The notes under the pieces were generated by a model. The model saw only the letters and a program-made list of their open reading frames with translations. It was not told the DNA's origin and ran no database searches. Positions 11,901 through 25,309 of a DNA stretch of 64,000 bases are shown here, piece after piece. The stretch is taken from assembly GCA_963693285.1 (NCBI GenBank), contig OY848927.1, positions 3,896,643 through 3,960,642 on the forward strand. Reading direction: 5' to 3'. This DNA is from Xestospongia muta. Lineage: Eukaryota > Porifera > Demospongiae > Haplosclerida > Petrosiidae. Within the stretch, counting starts at the first letter, position 1. The number at the start of each line of letters is the position of its first letter. The translations under genes and the position numbers were made by a program.

Positions 11901-14815
11901 TAGTGTTTGTTTAGCAATTACTGTCCATAGTCCATAACCATTAACAGTGTAACCACGTACACCAAACAGATAACAGGTTTTATTCATTAAATTATTTATT
12001 TTCACATTTCTACTACTTGTATTAGTTTTTATCATTGGATTAAACTCATCACTAGGTGAACAACTACCATTAGACTGATGAGTAGTGTACCCTATCTCAT
12101 ATGTGATAATGGGATAGTTTACAGGAATATAACTAGGTACACTCCATGAGATAACAGCCCATGTAGTAGACATCAAACAGGATAGTGTACTAACTGGACC
12201 AGGAACTGAGTAGAAAGTATAATTTTGTTCACATTAATATACAATGTACTTACTAGTTCCAATTTTTACTTCAACAAGATCACTGAAGGGACCTTTTCCA
12301 ATAGAGTTTACACCAGCTATGCTCATGTTATATACATTACCAAATACTAGATCATTTACAATAACATATCTCTCACTACTGGTGAGGTTGTATGTCATAC
12401 TATTGTTACTAATGATCACAATATACTCAATGATTCTACCATTACGTAAATGACAATCAACCTCTTCCCATGTGATTTTGTTTGATGTCTTATTTAATGG
12501 AAAAGCCAAAATTGATATAGGTGATCCTCCTGGACCTGTGAATTATTGTTAAAGATTAAAGCAACCATATTATCATGTACATTACTTGATGTTGGTTCTG
12601 TTTCATCTAATATTATCACTGGACTAGACTCTCCTAGTATATTACCAGCTCTTACTGTGATGGTATAGTTCATACCACTGAACAATTCTTTTAATATATA
12701 ACTAAATGTTGTAGTAAACTGATGAGGAGTAACAGAGACTATTGTCACATTAACTGATGATAACTCAGGACAAAATGGACTATAGGAAATGTTGTAGTAT
12801 GTTACATAGTTACCATCTTCACTACTGGGACTAGTCCAGTTCACTCTAATAGTAGTGGTTGAGACATCATTCACTGAGAGATTAGTTACTGGTGTAGGAG
12901 CTAGACAATCAAATAAAGTCACATTGTGTTTATACAAATATTACCTCACCATCAAACCTTAACAATTTTTGTGTACTATTAATTGAAGGAAGATCTTTAT
13001 ATGAGTACACACTGATCTCATAGTATCTACTCAATGTTAGTCCATTGATTAGAACTTCATCTCTTGTAGTAGACAATATCTTGTTGGTACCTACTCCAGT
13101 AATAGAATTAATGACAATCACATATCCATTAGTCTGTGATGATATAGTCCAGTTGACTTTCATACTACTCTCATTTAAAATAAATAACATCACATTAGAT
13201 GGAGGACCACTGGGAACTAGAAAAGGGTAAACCTAGTTAAGATGAACAACTAAATTTAACATACCTTGTAATATGACAGTGTCACTGTAGTTCACTCCTT
13301 TATACATTGCTATACAGGTAACGTTAACTGACACTCCCAGTGGATCAGGATATACCAGTAGTGTGTTGTTGTATATGAGGAGATTAGAATCAATTAATGT
13401 ATACATTGAGTTGTACTTCATCACTCCATTCACTAACCAGTAAACATCAGTAGTAACATTGACAGTAGTTGTAAAACAATCAATATGATATTGAGCGTTT
13501 TCAAGTTCAGTAATGGATGAGACAAATGTCCAATTGATTAATGAAATAACTGAAAAATAACTTGACAATGAGCAAATTTATAGACATTGCAATACCTGAT
13601 GTCTGTACAGTGATTACATTACTAGCAGGTCCTAGTATATCTTGATAGGCTCTGACTGTGATGTTATAACTTGTTCCCAGTATTAGTCCTTTCAGTGTCA
13701 TCTCATTCTGACTACCTCCCTTTACCTGTTTTGTCACAGTGTGTGTGTCATTAGTGACATTGACTACATATCCATCAGCATCAGATGGAACAGGTGTCCA
13801 ATTGACAGTGATAGTGGTAGTTGTCTTGTTAACCAGAATAGGAGGAGAGGGAGTGAATCCTGGAGCTGAGAGGATTACATATGACATCATGTATCTGTAG
13901 TAGTAAAAGTACTTACCAGTTACTGTAAGATAGCGATTTTTTTTAATCTCTTCAACTCTTACATAACACTTATGTACATGATCACCATTATTGTTTGACT
14001 GACTAAATATTCCACTATTGATCTTCTCTGCATCCCATGTAACAGTAAATGTACGAAACTTTGTACTGTTACCACTATATAGGGTTTGTACTTCGCCAAT
14101 ATTACAACTGTATCCATTTTGTGGTAATCCACAATTAAATTCAGTATTGGTGTTGCTGTAATACCACTTGAATTTTCGAAAGAAACCACTATATACACAA
14201 TGAAGTCTGTATTGTTGTGGAACGACTGTTATATCAGAAGGAAGTTCAACAACACTGAAGTCTATGATTGCTACATGTTCTATAGTAGATCAGTAACAAA
14301 TGAGAGTGTGTACTAGTACAATGAGATATAACGTACTGAATATATTAACAGTGATGATGTTGGTATTAAGATCAGAACAACTACTGGGTAGACAACATTT
14401 GAACTCATTGTCATTCTCACCTGGTTTATATTCATCAAATTTTTGTCCAACAGGTCTGTATACAGTGATGTTAGCAGGATTATTAGATTTAGTACAACTG
14501 AGAGGATCATTGTTATTGTTGCTGTTACAGTTGACAGGTTGTCCATTAGGATTAACCCACTCTCCTCCAGACAAATTTGAATCAGGTAACACACACTGAA
14601 GATGTGAGATATAGTTAGTTCCTGGTGTGATGTAATTATGATTGATGTAGGAGCCATTAGGATAACAATCTCCATTGAACATCAGATAAATACCTACAAC
14701 ATTGTCAATAAATGATGCACTACACATAAACTCACTTACCTGAGGCTGGTGGACAGTTACTAATAACTTCATTCATACACAACAAGAAGATAGTAGCCAG
14801 TAGTAGTACTGACAT
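8955..14815 (-). CDS. Receptor-type tyrosine-protein phosphatase, copy C, intact, 24 exons, 1547 aa
   Basis: Predicted single-pass receptor phosphatase that dephosphorylates phosphotyrosine on intracellular substrates. Exons: 14740-14815, 14337-14693, 13917-14279, 13596-13865, 13265-13549, 12950-13216, 12586-12900, 12254-12535, 11891-12205, 11815-11841, 11666-11762, 11528-11613, 11238-11482, 11068-11155, 10933-11018, 10851-10887, 10582-10802, 10190-10486, 9890-10133, 9774-9835, 9591-9725, 9270-9547, 9086-9221, 8955-9029. All introns are GT-AG and 43-95 nt; the total of 4644 nt stays in frame. Layout by residue: signal 1-20, Cys-rich to 144, Ig to 265, FN3 to 355, Ig to 450, four FN3 to 843, TM about 858-883, D1 about 1000-1240, D2 about 1255-1547. 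D1 has HCSAGVGRTG with catalytic Cys1192 (codon 10328-10330), but its acid loop reads WTDHGVP instead of WPD. D2 reads HCSDTVSRSG (Cys1477, Arg1483) and lacks WPD (NWPKDG), so D2 is probably weak or regulatory. The Ig/FN3 exons carry many N-glycosylation sequons. Translation supports a functional gene; expression is untested. Confidence 0.9.
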
Positions 14816-15185
14816 TGTCTTATCAAAAGAGCAACTAAAATTACATACAATGAATTTTGCGACTGTTTATTAGAATTAAAATGACTTTTATTAGTTCTCA
14901 AGAATAACAATTCTAATAACAACTTTCAGTGCATTATTGTATTATATAAATAGACCATGTTATGAGTCAAGATGACGTAATAAAGTCATCAATAATAAGT
15001 GATATAAGGACAAAAATAATGTTGTTGTTACTGAGCTTTAATAGATTTATAACTTCATTTGGTTGATCTATAAGTGAACATAAACATTAACAGATATTTT
15101 AAGTAATGGAATGACTAAGCCATTTGTAACTATGTACACTAAGGAAGGATTAGAATAGCTAGGACCTATTGTAGATATAAATAAA
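14816..15185. other. 5' flank of copy C
   Basis: Contains the conserved leader (plus strand AGAGCAACTAAAATTA just above the ATG), the TATA-like element and the ACTGAGCTTT block near 15031. No gene is seen. Confidence 0.5.
14941..14956 (-). promoter_or_regulatory. TATA-like element upstream of copy C
   Basis: Minus strand reads GGTCTATTTATATAAT, about 126 nt upstream of the copy C start codon and identical to the copy A element. Confidence 0.35.
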
Positions 15186-15436
15186 CTACTCTCCAGCAGA
15201 CAAATTGAAATTAGGTTACACAAACTGGTGAGGTGAATAGTTAGCATGATCTTTGTGATGTATAAATGATTGATGTAGGAGCCATTAGGATAACAATCTC
15301 CATTGAACAACAGGTAGATACCTAGAACATTGTTAATAAATGATGTACTAGACATCAACTCACTTACCTGAGTCTGGTGGACAGTTACTAATAACTTCAT
15401 TCACACATAATAAGCCAGTAGTAGTGACCCAGTAAC
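15186..15436 (-). pseudogene. Copy C': orphan scrap of RPTP exons 1-2
   Basis: Homologous to the signal-peptide exon and the first third of the Cys-rich exon of other copies. It encodes a readable NGDCYPNGSYINH-type segment near 15256-15310 and the NCPPDSG end of exon 1. The signal exon is truncated (the bases coding the hydrophobic core and the ATG are replaced near 15411-15436) and the Cys-rich exon breaks off near 15186. No downstream exons follow, so this is the 5' remnant of a deleted or partly duplicated copy. Confidence 0.8.
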
Positions 15437-15964
15437 TACCTAATGTAGATGTTGATGGCACTTTGTTAGATAACAAAACATTGACTATAAAAATATATAA
15501 TTTTGTTTCAAAAAAACATAAATAACTTTGATCTCGTTAAGTCTGTCTTAACTTACAACATTGTATCATTTTAGAACTTTGTTCTGTAGTAATTCTTGTA
15601 TTATATATAGTAAAGTCAAATTTGATAGAAAGACATTATTATGTTATATATTACACAGATCATTAAGACTAACATTAATTATGTGGAGCAAATATGACTT
15701 CCTACTGGACCTCTAGAAACTTGAATAAACAAGTTAATTGGCTATGAGAATAGAGGCAGTATCTAAATAATTACCTCAGTATAATATAGTGCAATCATCA
15801 TTGAATACGACAAGGTATTCAATAATAATTTAGGATTTAGAGTTTAGGGTTAACTTAAACCCAATACCTTAAACAATAAACCCTAAAACCATAAACCCTA
15901 AAACTAAACCCTAAACTACTACTATATTATCACATTACCATTATAATGACTGTTTTATATACTG
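15437..15964. other. Intergenic region between C' and copy D
   Basis: AT-rich, without a recognisable gene. It includes a telomere-like CCCTAAA cluster at 15829-15916, listed separately. The rest resembles no other part of the window that I can see. Confidence 0.4.
15829..15916. repeat. Interstitial telomere-like repeats, TTTAGGG then CCCTAAA (head to head)
   Basis: A short TTTAGGATTTAGAGTTTAGG stretch is followed by several CCCTAAA / CCCTAAAA units in the opposite sense, separated by degenerate TAAACCC spacers. Single AAACCCTAA copies also occur near 8168, 33530 and 50400 in the intergenic repeat. This could be simple-sequence expansion of that motif or a trace of double-strand break repair. 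Confidence 0.55.
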
Positions 15965-18900
15965 TTATTGAAAGTTAGCATATGTACTGTTCATTGCTAG
16001 ATATATCTTGATGACATCATAAATGGAAGTATATTGTTCCTGTATAAGACAATATGAGATATCAATGTCTTATTAACAAACTACTCTATTATTACCAGTG
16101 TAGTCACAGCTCCTGGTTTGCTTCTTTTAACAGCTTTGATCACTTGAAATACATCTATTACACCTTCTGTCTTACATTGTTCTAGAGCAATACTTAGTGA
16201 ACAGTAAACTCCAGAATGACTCACTGTGTCACTAGAGAGAGGAAGAGAGTAACTATTACTATGTGTACAGTCTATTTACCTGCAGTGTACAACTATTGGT
16301 CCTCCTCCAATCTTCTGTTGCCTTCTAATGACCTCCTCAATGACTTTGAGGATAGTTTGAGGTTTTCTGATACGTCCATCTTTAGGCCAGTCTGTTACTT
16401 GAAACTGTACTACATTCCACTGGTCACTTTGTTTGTGTGTTAATCCTCTCAATATATCCATTATATACATTTACACAAGTGGTCTCAACAACATACTCTC
16501 CAAATTTAAGTAATTCAGAACTTGACCAATATTGATAACAGGACTCCTATGTTATACAAACTTAATAATGTTTGTTTAGCATAAATTACCTCTTCATTCT
16601 CTTCTAATTTACATAACATCACAATAGCAGACACTTTATAATCCATTATCATCTTACAAAAGTCTCTGGTAGTATTCTCCATTGGACTCTGAGATATAAT
16701 GAATGCTTTCTTCTCACGATAACCCTATGAGATGATACAGTAAAGATAATATGTGGATAACAATGAACTAACATTCAAAAAAGATGCATTAACATAACCA
16801 TGTGCCTCACGAAGTGTAACAAGAAATCTCTCAGCTTTAAATAAATAATAAGTATATAAAGATATGATCTGGTAAATAATATTCTCACGTGGTAAGTACT
16901 CATTGGAACGGTTCTTCTCACTATGAGTCCTTGCTGTAGTACTATAAACATCATCAGGATTAGAAGTCACTTGAAACAAGAGATTGAATTGTGACTCAAG
17001 ACCTGTCTGGTGTGTTTTGGGATCATGCTTTTTAAGTTTCTGCAGTTCAAACTGATACTCATCTGTTGGAATCTCTGTCTCTCCACAAATTACTCTTTCT
17101 AGTACAGCATCATGAACAAAAGCATATTGATCCTATGAAGGGTATATCATTGTATTGTAATTGTATGGAGGAAATATATCAGGGTCAGCTCTTTATGACT
17201 ATTGATATGATGACTTACCACTGTCTGGCCATCTGCTTTCTCTGTTCTCTAAGTCTATTGATAATACCAGCAATATCTACTACTCTTTCTCTTCTAGCCT
17301 GTTCCAGAGCTATGTCCACAGCAATAAATGTACCAGTACGACCTACACCAGCACTACAGTGGACTAAGATGGGACCTTTAGATGGAGACCATGTATTAGT
17401 CACTCGTTTGTGAATTGTCATTAGAGGGGTAGCATAGTCAGGTACTCCATAATCAGGCCAGGAGGTAAGATGATATTGTGTTATGTTATGAGTAACATTG
17501 GATCCATCTTTTAGCTATTGAATGTAATAATCAATGATGTATTATTATTATAACATTGGATTCATCCTTATTATCTAATAAATCAATGATGTATTATTAT
17601 TATACTTACTTTTAATTGAAAACTCCGAATAGTAAAATCAGGTAAAACCTGTTCATCCAGTAATGTGACAATAAATGGTCCAAACTCAGTATGTTCTTTA
17701 TAACAATTGGGCCAATATTGTTCACATTTACTTTTAGATCCTTCGAGTAGGTTAGTTACCATGACAATTATTTGAGGTCTCTCTTGCCAGACTAGACACC
17801 AAAAATCAATCAATGTTTTCTTCATTGGTCCTGTGACAATAGATTGATATTTTAATTCATAGATATTCTTTATGTTACCTTGTGTAGCTATAAACATCTT
17901 AGGATGACAATAACCCTATTATCAAGATAATATATAAGTCTATTTAATTGAACATCTTACATTTATATAGCTTGCATTGATATACTCTCTCTGACAATAA
18001 TTATCCAAGTTAAGATCAGTTTGGAGTACAATTCTATTGTCATCATCTGTGTTAATGTAAGTAAGTAATTAAGTGTAGTTTGATAGAATACATACAAGGT
18101 ATGATGTTTTTAAATCGGTTGAAAGTTTTGTTATCATCACTAAAACCTACAGTACATGGTTTGTCTTCTCCTGTGTACAACCACTAAATAACAAAGTATA
18201 AAAACAATAACAATCATTAGATGTATTTGATAGTAAAAACTAATAGAATCATATATTATTATTACTTTGTATTGTTCACTAAAACCTGCATTACCATCAC
18301 TATGACAACTGGCTACATGAGTACCAAGATCATCAAGTGATATAGGGAGAGTAGGAGGGATCTGAGGATCATAACTAGAACTTTTATGAAGTGAAGAAGA
18401 CACATTAATATCATCATAAGTGGGAGTATTCTCAGTTATATTTGTATAGTCAATGATAGAACCAGGGATAGAAGGAGTTAGTGGTTCCATATTAGTAGCA
18501 AAATCATATACTAAATAAAATACTAAGATCACTATTACATTATAGTATGACTTATCAGGTTCATGATGTACTATTTTAGTAAGTGGGTATTCTTTTTGTT
18601 GATTGATATTAAGATTTTTATTATACCAACAATGCTTGTATCTATAATACTTGTGATATACTCTGTCATTAAATATATATTTATTAATTTATTTTAATAG
18701 AACTGCAACAGTTATTACAATTAATATTACCACTATCACTAAAGAAATAGCACCAATAATACCTTCTACTATAGCTGAACCATTATCATCTAAATATCTC
18801 AAAAAAGAAATTTTAATATAATAGATTTCAATCATAATTACTTGGCTTCTCTGCTGGTGGTATTGATGCTTTAAAAAAAGGGAAAACAATAATATTAGCA

Positions 18901-21841
18901 ATAACTAAAGAGTTTACCTATCTCACTTAGTGTTTGTTTAGCAATTACTGTCCATAGTCCATAACCATTAACAGTGTAACCACATACACCAAACAGATAA
19001 CAGGTTTTATTCATCAAATTATTTATTTTCACATTTCTACTACTTGTATTAGTTTTTATCATTGGATTAAACTCATCAATAGGAGAACAACTACCATTAG
19101 ACTTATGAGTAGTGAACCCTATCTCATATGTGATAATGGGATAGTCTACAGGAATATAACTAGGTACACTCCATGAGATAATAGCCCATGTAGTAGACAT
19201 CAAACTGGATAGTATACTAACTGGACCAAGAACTGAGTACAAAATATAATTGTTGTTTACATTAATATACAATGTACTTACTAGTTCCAATTTTTACTTC
19301 AACAAAATAACTGAAGGGACCTCTTCCAATAGAGTTCACACCAGCTACACTCATTTTATATACATTACCAAAAACTAGATCATTCACAATGACATATCTC
19401 TCACTACTGGTGAGGTTGTATGTGATTTTATTGTTACTAATGATCACAATATACTCAATGATTCTACCATTACGTAGATGACAACCAACCTCTTCCCATG
19501 TGACTTTGTTTGATGTCATATTTAATGGAAAAACCATAATTGATGCAGGTGATCCTCCTGGACCTGTGAATTATTGTTAAAGATTAAACCAACCACACTA
19601 CCATGTAAATTACTTGATGTTGGTCCTGTTTCACCTAATATCATCACTGGATTAGACTCTCCTAATATATTACCAGCTCTCACTGTGATGGTATAGTTCA
19701 TACCATTGAACGATTCTCTCAATATATAACTGAATGTTGTAGTGAACTGATAAGGAGTAACAGAGACCAATGTCACATTAACTGTTGATAACTCAGGACA
19801 AGATAGACTATAGGAAATGTTGTAGTATGTTACTTAGTTACCATCTTCATTACTGGGACTAGTCCAGTTCACTCTAATAGTAGTGGTTGAGACATCATTC
19901 ACTGAGAGATTAGTTACTGGTGTAGGAGCTAGACAATCAAATAAAGTCACATTGTGTTTATACAAATATTACCTCACCATCAAACCTTAACAATTTTTGT
20001 GTACTATTAATTGAAGGAAGATTTTTATATGAGTACACACTGATCTCATAATATCTACTCGATATTAGTCCATTGATTAGAACTTCGTCTTCTGTAGTAG
20101 ATAATATCTTGTTAGTACCTATTCCAGTAGTAGAGTTAATGACAATCACATATCCATTAGTCTGTGATGACATAGTCCAGTTGACTTTGATACTACTCTC
20201 ATTTAAAATAAATAACATCACATTAGATGGAGGACTACTGGGAACTAGAAAAGGATAAACCTAGTTAAGGTGAACAACTAAATTTCACATACCTTGTAAT
20301 ATGACAGTATCACTGTAGTTCACTCCTTTATACATTGCTATACAGGTAACATTAACTGACACTCCCAGTGAATCAGGATATACCAGTAGTGTGGTGTTGT
20401 ATATGAGGAGATCAGAATCAATTATGTATACATTGAGTTGTACTTCATCACTCCATTCACTAACCAGTAAACATCAGTAGTAACATTGACAGTAGTTGTC
20501 ATACAATCAATATGATATAGAGTGTTTTCAAGTTTAGTAATTAATGAGACAAATGTCCAATTGATTGATGAAATAACTGAAAAATAACTAGACAATGAGC
20601 AAATTTATAGACATTATAATACCTGATGATAATGTCTGTATACTGATTGAATTACTAGCAGGTCCTAGTATATCTTGATAGGCTCTGACTGTGATGTCAT
20701 AAAGTGTTTTCAGTATTAGTCCCTTCAGTGTAATCTCATTCTGACTACCTCCCTTTACCTCTTGTGTCATTGTGTGTGTGTCATTAGTGACATTGACTAC
20801 ATATCCATTAACATCAGATGGAACAGGTGTCCAACTGACAGTGATAGTGGTAGCTGTCTTGTTGACCAGAGTAGGAGGAGAGGGAGTAAATCCTGGAGAT
20901 GAGAGGATTACATATGACATCATGTATCTATAGTAGTAAAAGTACTTACCAGTTACTGTAAGATAACGATTTCTTACAATCTCATCAACTTTGTCATAAC
21001 ACCTATGTACATGATAACCATTATTGTTTGACTGACTAAATATTCCATTATTGATCTTCTCTGCATACCAAGTAACAGTTAGATTACGAACAATTGTATT
21101 ATTAATACTGTGAATAGTTTGACTCTCACTACTACAACTGTATCCAAAGTTTTGTGTCAAACAGTTGAATTCAATACTAGAACTCTGACTGTTATATACA
21201 TATTACCACCTGAAATTTCTATCAATTCCACTTAGAACACATTGAAGTGTGTATTGTTGTGGAACAACTGTCATATCAGAAGGAAACTCAACAATAGTAG
21301 ATCAGTAACAAATGAGAGTGTGCACTAGTACAATGAGATATAACTTACTGAATATATGAACAGTGATGATGTTGGTAGTAGGATCAGAACAATTACTGGG
21401 TAGACAACACTTGAACATATTCCACCTATATTATCTGTATTAAAATTACTAGCATATTCATAAAAATCTTGTCCACTAGGTCTATATACAGTGATGTTAG
21501 CAGGATTATTAGATTCAATACAGCGAAGGGGATCAGTGTTATTGTTGCTGTTACAGTTGACAGGTTGTCCATTAGGATAGATCCACTGTCCTCCAGACAA
21601 AGTAGAATCAGGTAACACACACTGGAGAGGTGAATAGTTAGTGTGACCTTGTGTGATGTAAATATGATCGATGTAGGAGCCATTAGGATAACAATCTCCA
21701 TTGAACATCAAGTAGATACCTAGAACATTGTCAATAAATGATGTACTACACATCAAGTCACTTACCTGAGTCTGGTGGACAGTTACTAATAACTTCACAC
21801 ATACAAAAGAAGAAGATAGAAGCCAGTAGTAGTACTGACAT
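15965..21841 (-). pseudogene. RPTP copy D, complete exon order but multiply disabled
   Basis: All 24 exon positions of the copy C design can be followed, including five FN3 modules, TM, D1 (HCSAGVGRTG, catalytic Cys codon 17356-17358, WPD kept as WPDYGVP) and D2. Lesions visible by comparison with copy C: 1-nt deletion in the Cys-rich exon near 21422; a deletion of about 22 nt removing the 5' end and splice acceptor of exon 3 near 21293; TAA at 21203-21205; 1-nt deletion in the second Ig exon near 20424, giving a stop; TAA at 19834-19836 in an FN3 exon; lost donor after the TM exon near 18692; 1-nt deletion near 17229 at the end of D1 exon 18; an 11-nt deletion near 16440; D2 loop Arg to His (CAT, 16216-16218). 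The number of independent breaks argues against sequencing error. Confidence 0.88.
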
Positions 21842-22272
21842 TGTCTTACCAAATGAGCAATTAAAATTACATACAATGAATTTTGTTGCTTAAGTAACTG
21901 TTTATTAGTTCTCCAGTATAACAACTTTCAATGAGTTATCATATTGTATAAATAGACCATGTTATGACTCAACATGATGTAATTAAGTAATCAATAATAA
22001 GTGATAGAAAGACAAAAATTATGTTGCTATTACTGAGCTTTGATTGACTTGTAATTTCATTTGGTAGATCCAAAGCAAACACAAACAATGACAGATATTT
22101 TAAGTAATGGAATGAGTAAAAGGATAAGGCATTTGTGACTATGTACACTAAGGAAGGATTAAAATAGCTAGGGCTAAAGTAGATATAAATATACACATAT
22201 GTAGTACTACTGTCTGCCTACCTGACTCATAAAGATAAGGTACTCTATATGCTACAAAATTTTACTTACTTT
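21842..22272. other. 5' flank of copy D
   Basis: Contains the conserved leader, a TATA-like ATTGTATAAATAGACC at 21943-21958 (plus-strand reading) and the ACTGAGCTTTG block near 22035. Homology to other RPTP flanks stops near 22272, where the inserted element begins. Confidence 0.5.
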
Positions 22273-22670
22273 AATGTTGATATGATAACAGTTTGACACT
22301 ACATTTTGAACTCTCCTTTACACATTAGGAGTATTCTGCTAGTGCCTCCCTGATTTCTAGAACAGTATAGTATGGGAAGAGGAGGATCCAGGCTGGGCGC
22401 ATAAAATTATTGAAATGCATGACTCTACTTTTAGGGGGTTAATCAAGCTAAATGATCCCTAAATGAATCATGGTAGCCCCAATCACTTATTAATTCTGAA
22501 ATGAGGCATGTCCTTGGGTGATATAACTGGGTGGAGCAAGTGCATGCTCCATCCATTGCCCAAGAGACACACTACCCACAAGCAGTGGGGGTATGTCTTA
22601 CCCAAAGATCCCCCAGGACTCAATACCCAAAGTACAACTCTTATGTCCATTAAACCAATTAAATCAATCT

Positions 22671-23855
22671 CTAATATTTATGCAAACAAATAAGTATGGT
22701 GAATGATATGTTATTGAAGCCCACCAATATGGGTGTGAGTGCTGCAAGTGTCTGTCTTGGAGTCCGGATATATGTCAAGAAGGCTGTGCTTGACCAGCGA
22801 CCTAAGGCTTTGATGATTGAGTCTTCAACCCCAGCCTGTGCAGCTGCTGTGACTGCCCCAATCCTGAAGCTATGTCCTGCATACAGGGATTGGTCAGGAC
22901 CCATCTGAGCCAATACATTTCAAACAGCTGTGACAAATTGACTCTTTGTAAGAGGGCTGCCATCCTGAAAATGAAAGAAGGGACCTGGTGCTGGACCACA
23001 GATCGCCATGTATGATAATGCAGCTGCTACTGGGCACATTGGAGATTCTATACACCCCAGGAATATATCTATGCTGTTCCAAACTGGTCACATTTAGAGA
23101 CTTTCAAATGGATCCTTAGTATCTTTGGCTTCTCTACACTATCCACACTAACGTCCTTCCATGCAAGGTGTATATGTGGTTGAAATGTTGAACACATGAG
23201 CACCGTGATTTCCCCTGCTCGAAGAAACCCAAGAAAGGAGATTGAACATGCTGCCTATAGCATGACAGTGTCCCTGTCCACCTTCCCTGCCATAGTCCTG
23301 AACATGCCTAAAAGGGTATCTGCTAATAGAGGGAGGTGAGGTTTCTTTGGGGAACTATGCCCAATTGTCTGCCTAGCTACCCCATTCAATATGAGTTTCA
23401 GTCATGGGCAGAATGACAATGATTTGGGTTCCGGCAGTTCAGCCTCAATCTGGGTATGGCGTATTGGAGCTAAATATCACTTTATGGATTAAGGTGCCAA
23501 CCCATCTTTTGCAAGGAAGGCAACAAAGTAGCATAAAATAGACTCATCAACTGGGAAGGGGTTTATAATGGAATACTTTGAGCAGAAACTACCAAACTGC
23601 CTGACAGCTGATTCATATGTTTTTCTTGTGGATGGTTCTATCCCAAATCTACAGTAGCCCTGAACAGTACCATCCAAGCTGGTGATGTCCAGTCCAGTTT
23701 GGGGTCCAGAAGGAGATTGAGGGCCATCAGAGGAAGTGGAGTGGGGGTCTTGTGCATGTAAAGGGACTGTTAAAAAAGAAGAAATAATGTTACGAGACAG
23801 ATCATCAGCGAGGGTGTTCATGTGGCTAGGTATATGTGAGGCTGTGATGGTTAGT
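22671..23855 (-). pseudogene. Tyrosine recombinase remnant of the DIRS-like element
   Basis: The piece around 23489-23872 ends the RNase H tail (SHMNTLADDLSRN) and starts a recombinase N-terminal SAM-like domain (STRKTYESAVRQFGSFCSKY). The C-terminal piece 22671-22913 has GHSFRIGAVTAAAQAG (HxxR box) and RWSSTAFLTYIRTP (catalytic Tyr). The central part, 22915-23488, is broken by frameshifts. This recombinase signature separates DIRS elements from LTR elements with DDE integrases. Confidence 0.78.
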
Positions 23856-24173
23856 CTATATGTTGCTTCCAAAAAATAAGCATCTCAGCAGGTGCATGAG
23901 GTCTGTCTGGAGAGAGTAGTGAGATGCAAGCATGTAAACTACTGCCTGGTTGTCACACTGACAATGTATGGTTGAGCCACGCCACTCGTGCCCCCACACC
24001 ATCACAGCCAGCACAATAGGAATCAGTTCCTTAAATGAGATATGTTTGTCCTGGCAGCATGCAGGGCACTGCGGCTGAAAACATTTGTTGTTACAAAGGG
24101 CACCGCAGCCCCAGAAGCCCGATGCATCAGAGACTATATGAGCAGAAGGGTGTGGCAGAGGTAGGACAGACAC
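23856..24173 (-). pseudogene. RNase H domain remnant of the DIRS-like element
   Basis: Contains SDASGFWGCGA (first catalytic Asp), FKELIPIVLA (Glu) and CDNQAVV (Asp), the three acidic positions of retroelement RNase H, then LMHLLRCLFF, common at this point in DIRS polyproteins. It is linked downstream to the recombinase segment, with a frame change near 23870. Confidence 0.75.
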
Positions 24174-24480
24174 TCCATTCTGGCTTTAAACTCCTTGTTT
24201 AGTAGGAAATGATGATTTCTCTGGCGGATACCCTTTAGAAGAGCAATCATACGGTGTAAGAATGACCGTCCAGGAGCAACTACTTTAGCTGCTTGGTGAA
24301 ACAGGCCAACTAATGATTCCAATTCTCACCTTTGGCACCATCGTTTTTTCCTCCATTGAGTCAAAATTGTCTGCACTCTCAACAGTTTCTCCTGTGTTAA
24401 TCCTAACACCCTTTCCTGAGTATCTATCTTTATGCCCAGAAAGGTTAGCATTGGTGAGGGACCTTCATATTCGTCCTCGG

Positions 24481-25309
24481 CTAGTGGTGCCTCCAGGGTG
24501 GCCGACACTTCCTGTATGACTCTAAGGTTCTGGCACAGGTTGAGGAGGCAGGTGGTCCCATTGTCAGGTAGTGATCCACATGGGTGACACCTCTATAATA
24601 AAAACACCATTGAAGTGCATCTGCCAAAGCATTGAATATTTTTGGGGCTGATCGCAAACCAAAAGGAAGCATAGCATCCAGATAGACCTTGCCTCACCAT
24701 CGGAAACCTAGCAGTGGGCAGTCTGAGAGGTGAACAGGAACCAGCCAATAACCTGGTTTTATACCTATCTTTGCTAGGAGTGCACTTTGACCCAATGCAG
24801 TTGCTTTTGCTACCACCTTGTCAACAGTTGTATACTCCAAGGAACAATATTCCTGTCCTATGCTGTCATTGATGCTTTGTCCTTCTGGATAGGACAGGTC
24901 TGTGATGAGGCGCTATTTTCCAGTTTTATGCCCTTTTGGAATAATTCCAATTCGGTTCACATGAATAGACTGGCTATTGGAGCTGAGCTGTTGGGAGTGG
25001 GCCTATTAAGTGGCCTTTGCTGAGTTCACTGGTAATATACTCATCCACAGTGATCCACTATCTCTGGGTGATCATATGCTGATGGAATATTCCAGTGAGC
25101 TGAGCAGAGAGGGGTCCCCAGTTAAAGCCAATCCGGAAACCATGCTGGATGGCATCCAGAATGTATTCTGCCAGCTGCTGGTCTGGGTGATGAGCAAATA
25201 GTATGTGCCATTGGCCCAGACAAGGTTGAAGGGGTGACTGTACCTGTGCTATTTCTGGTGCAATTGGGTATGGCGAGTGGCTTGAGCATAATGCTTGGAG
25301 GTCCTTCAT
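24481..25309 (-). pseudogene. Reverse transcriptase remnant of the DIRS-like element
   Basis: Two frame pieces are recognisable. 25058-25309 carries an upstream RT segment (HHPDQQLAEYILDAIQHGFR), typical of the region preceding DIRS RTs. 24481-24672 carries LPFGLRSAPKIFNALADALQ, the conserved RT core block before the active site. The catalytic YxDD position is degraded to VDHYLTMG. Stops and frameshifts lie between and around the pieces, so no active RT can be made. Confidence 0.75.

Noticed and set aside
15965..21841. Copy D as an intact gene with sequencing errors
   Set aside because: At least eight independent lesions, including stops, splice-site loss and deletions of 11 and about 22 nt, are too many for base-call error.
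22508..22693. Plus-strand frames inside the DIRS-like block (22508-22693, 24313-24519, 24787-25023)
   Set aside because: Antisense to the recombinase, RT and flanks; the minus strand carries the recognisable domains.
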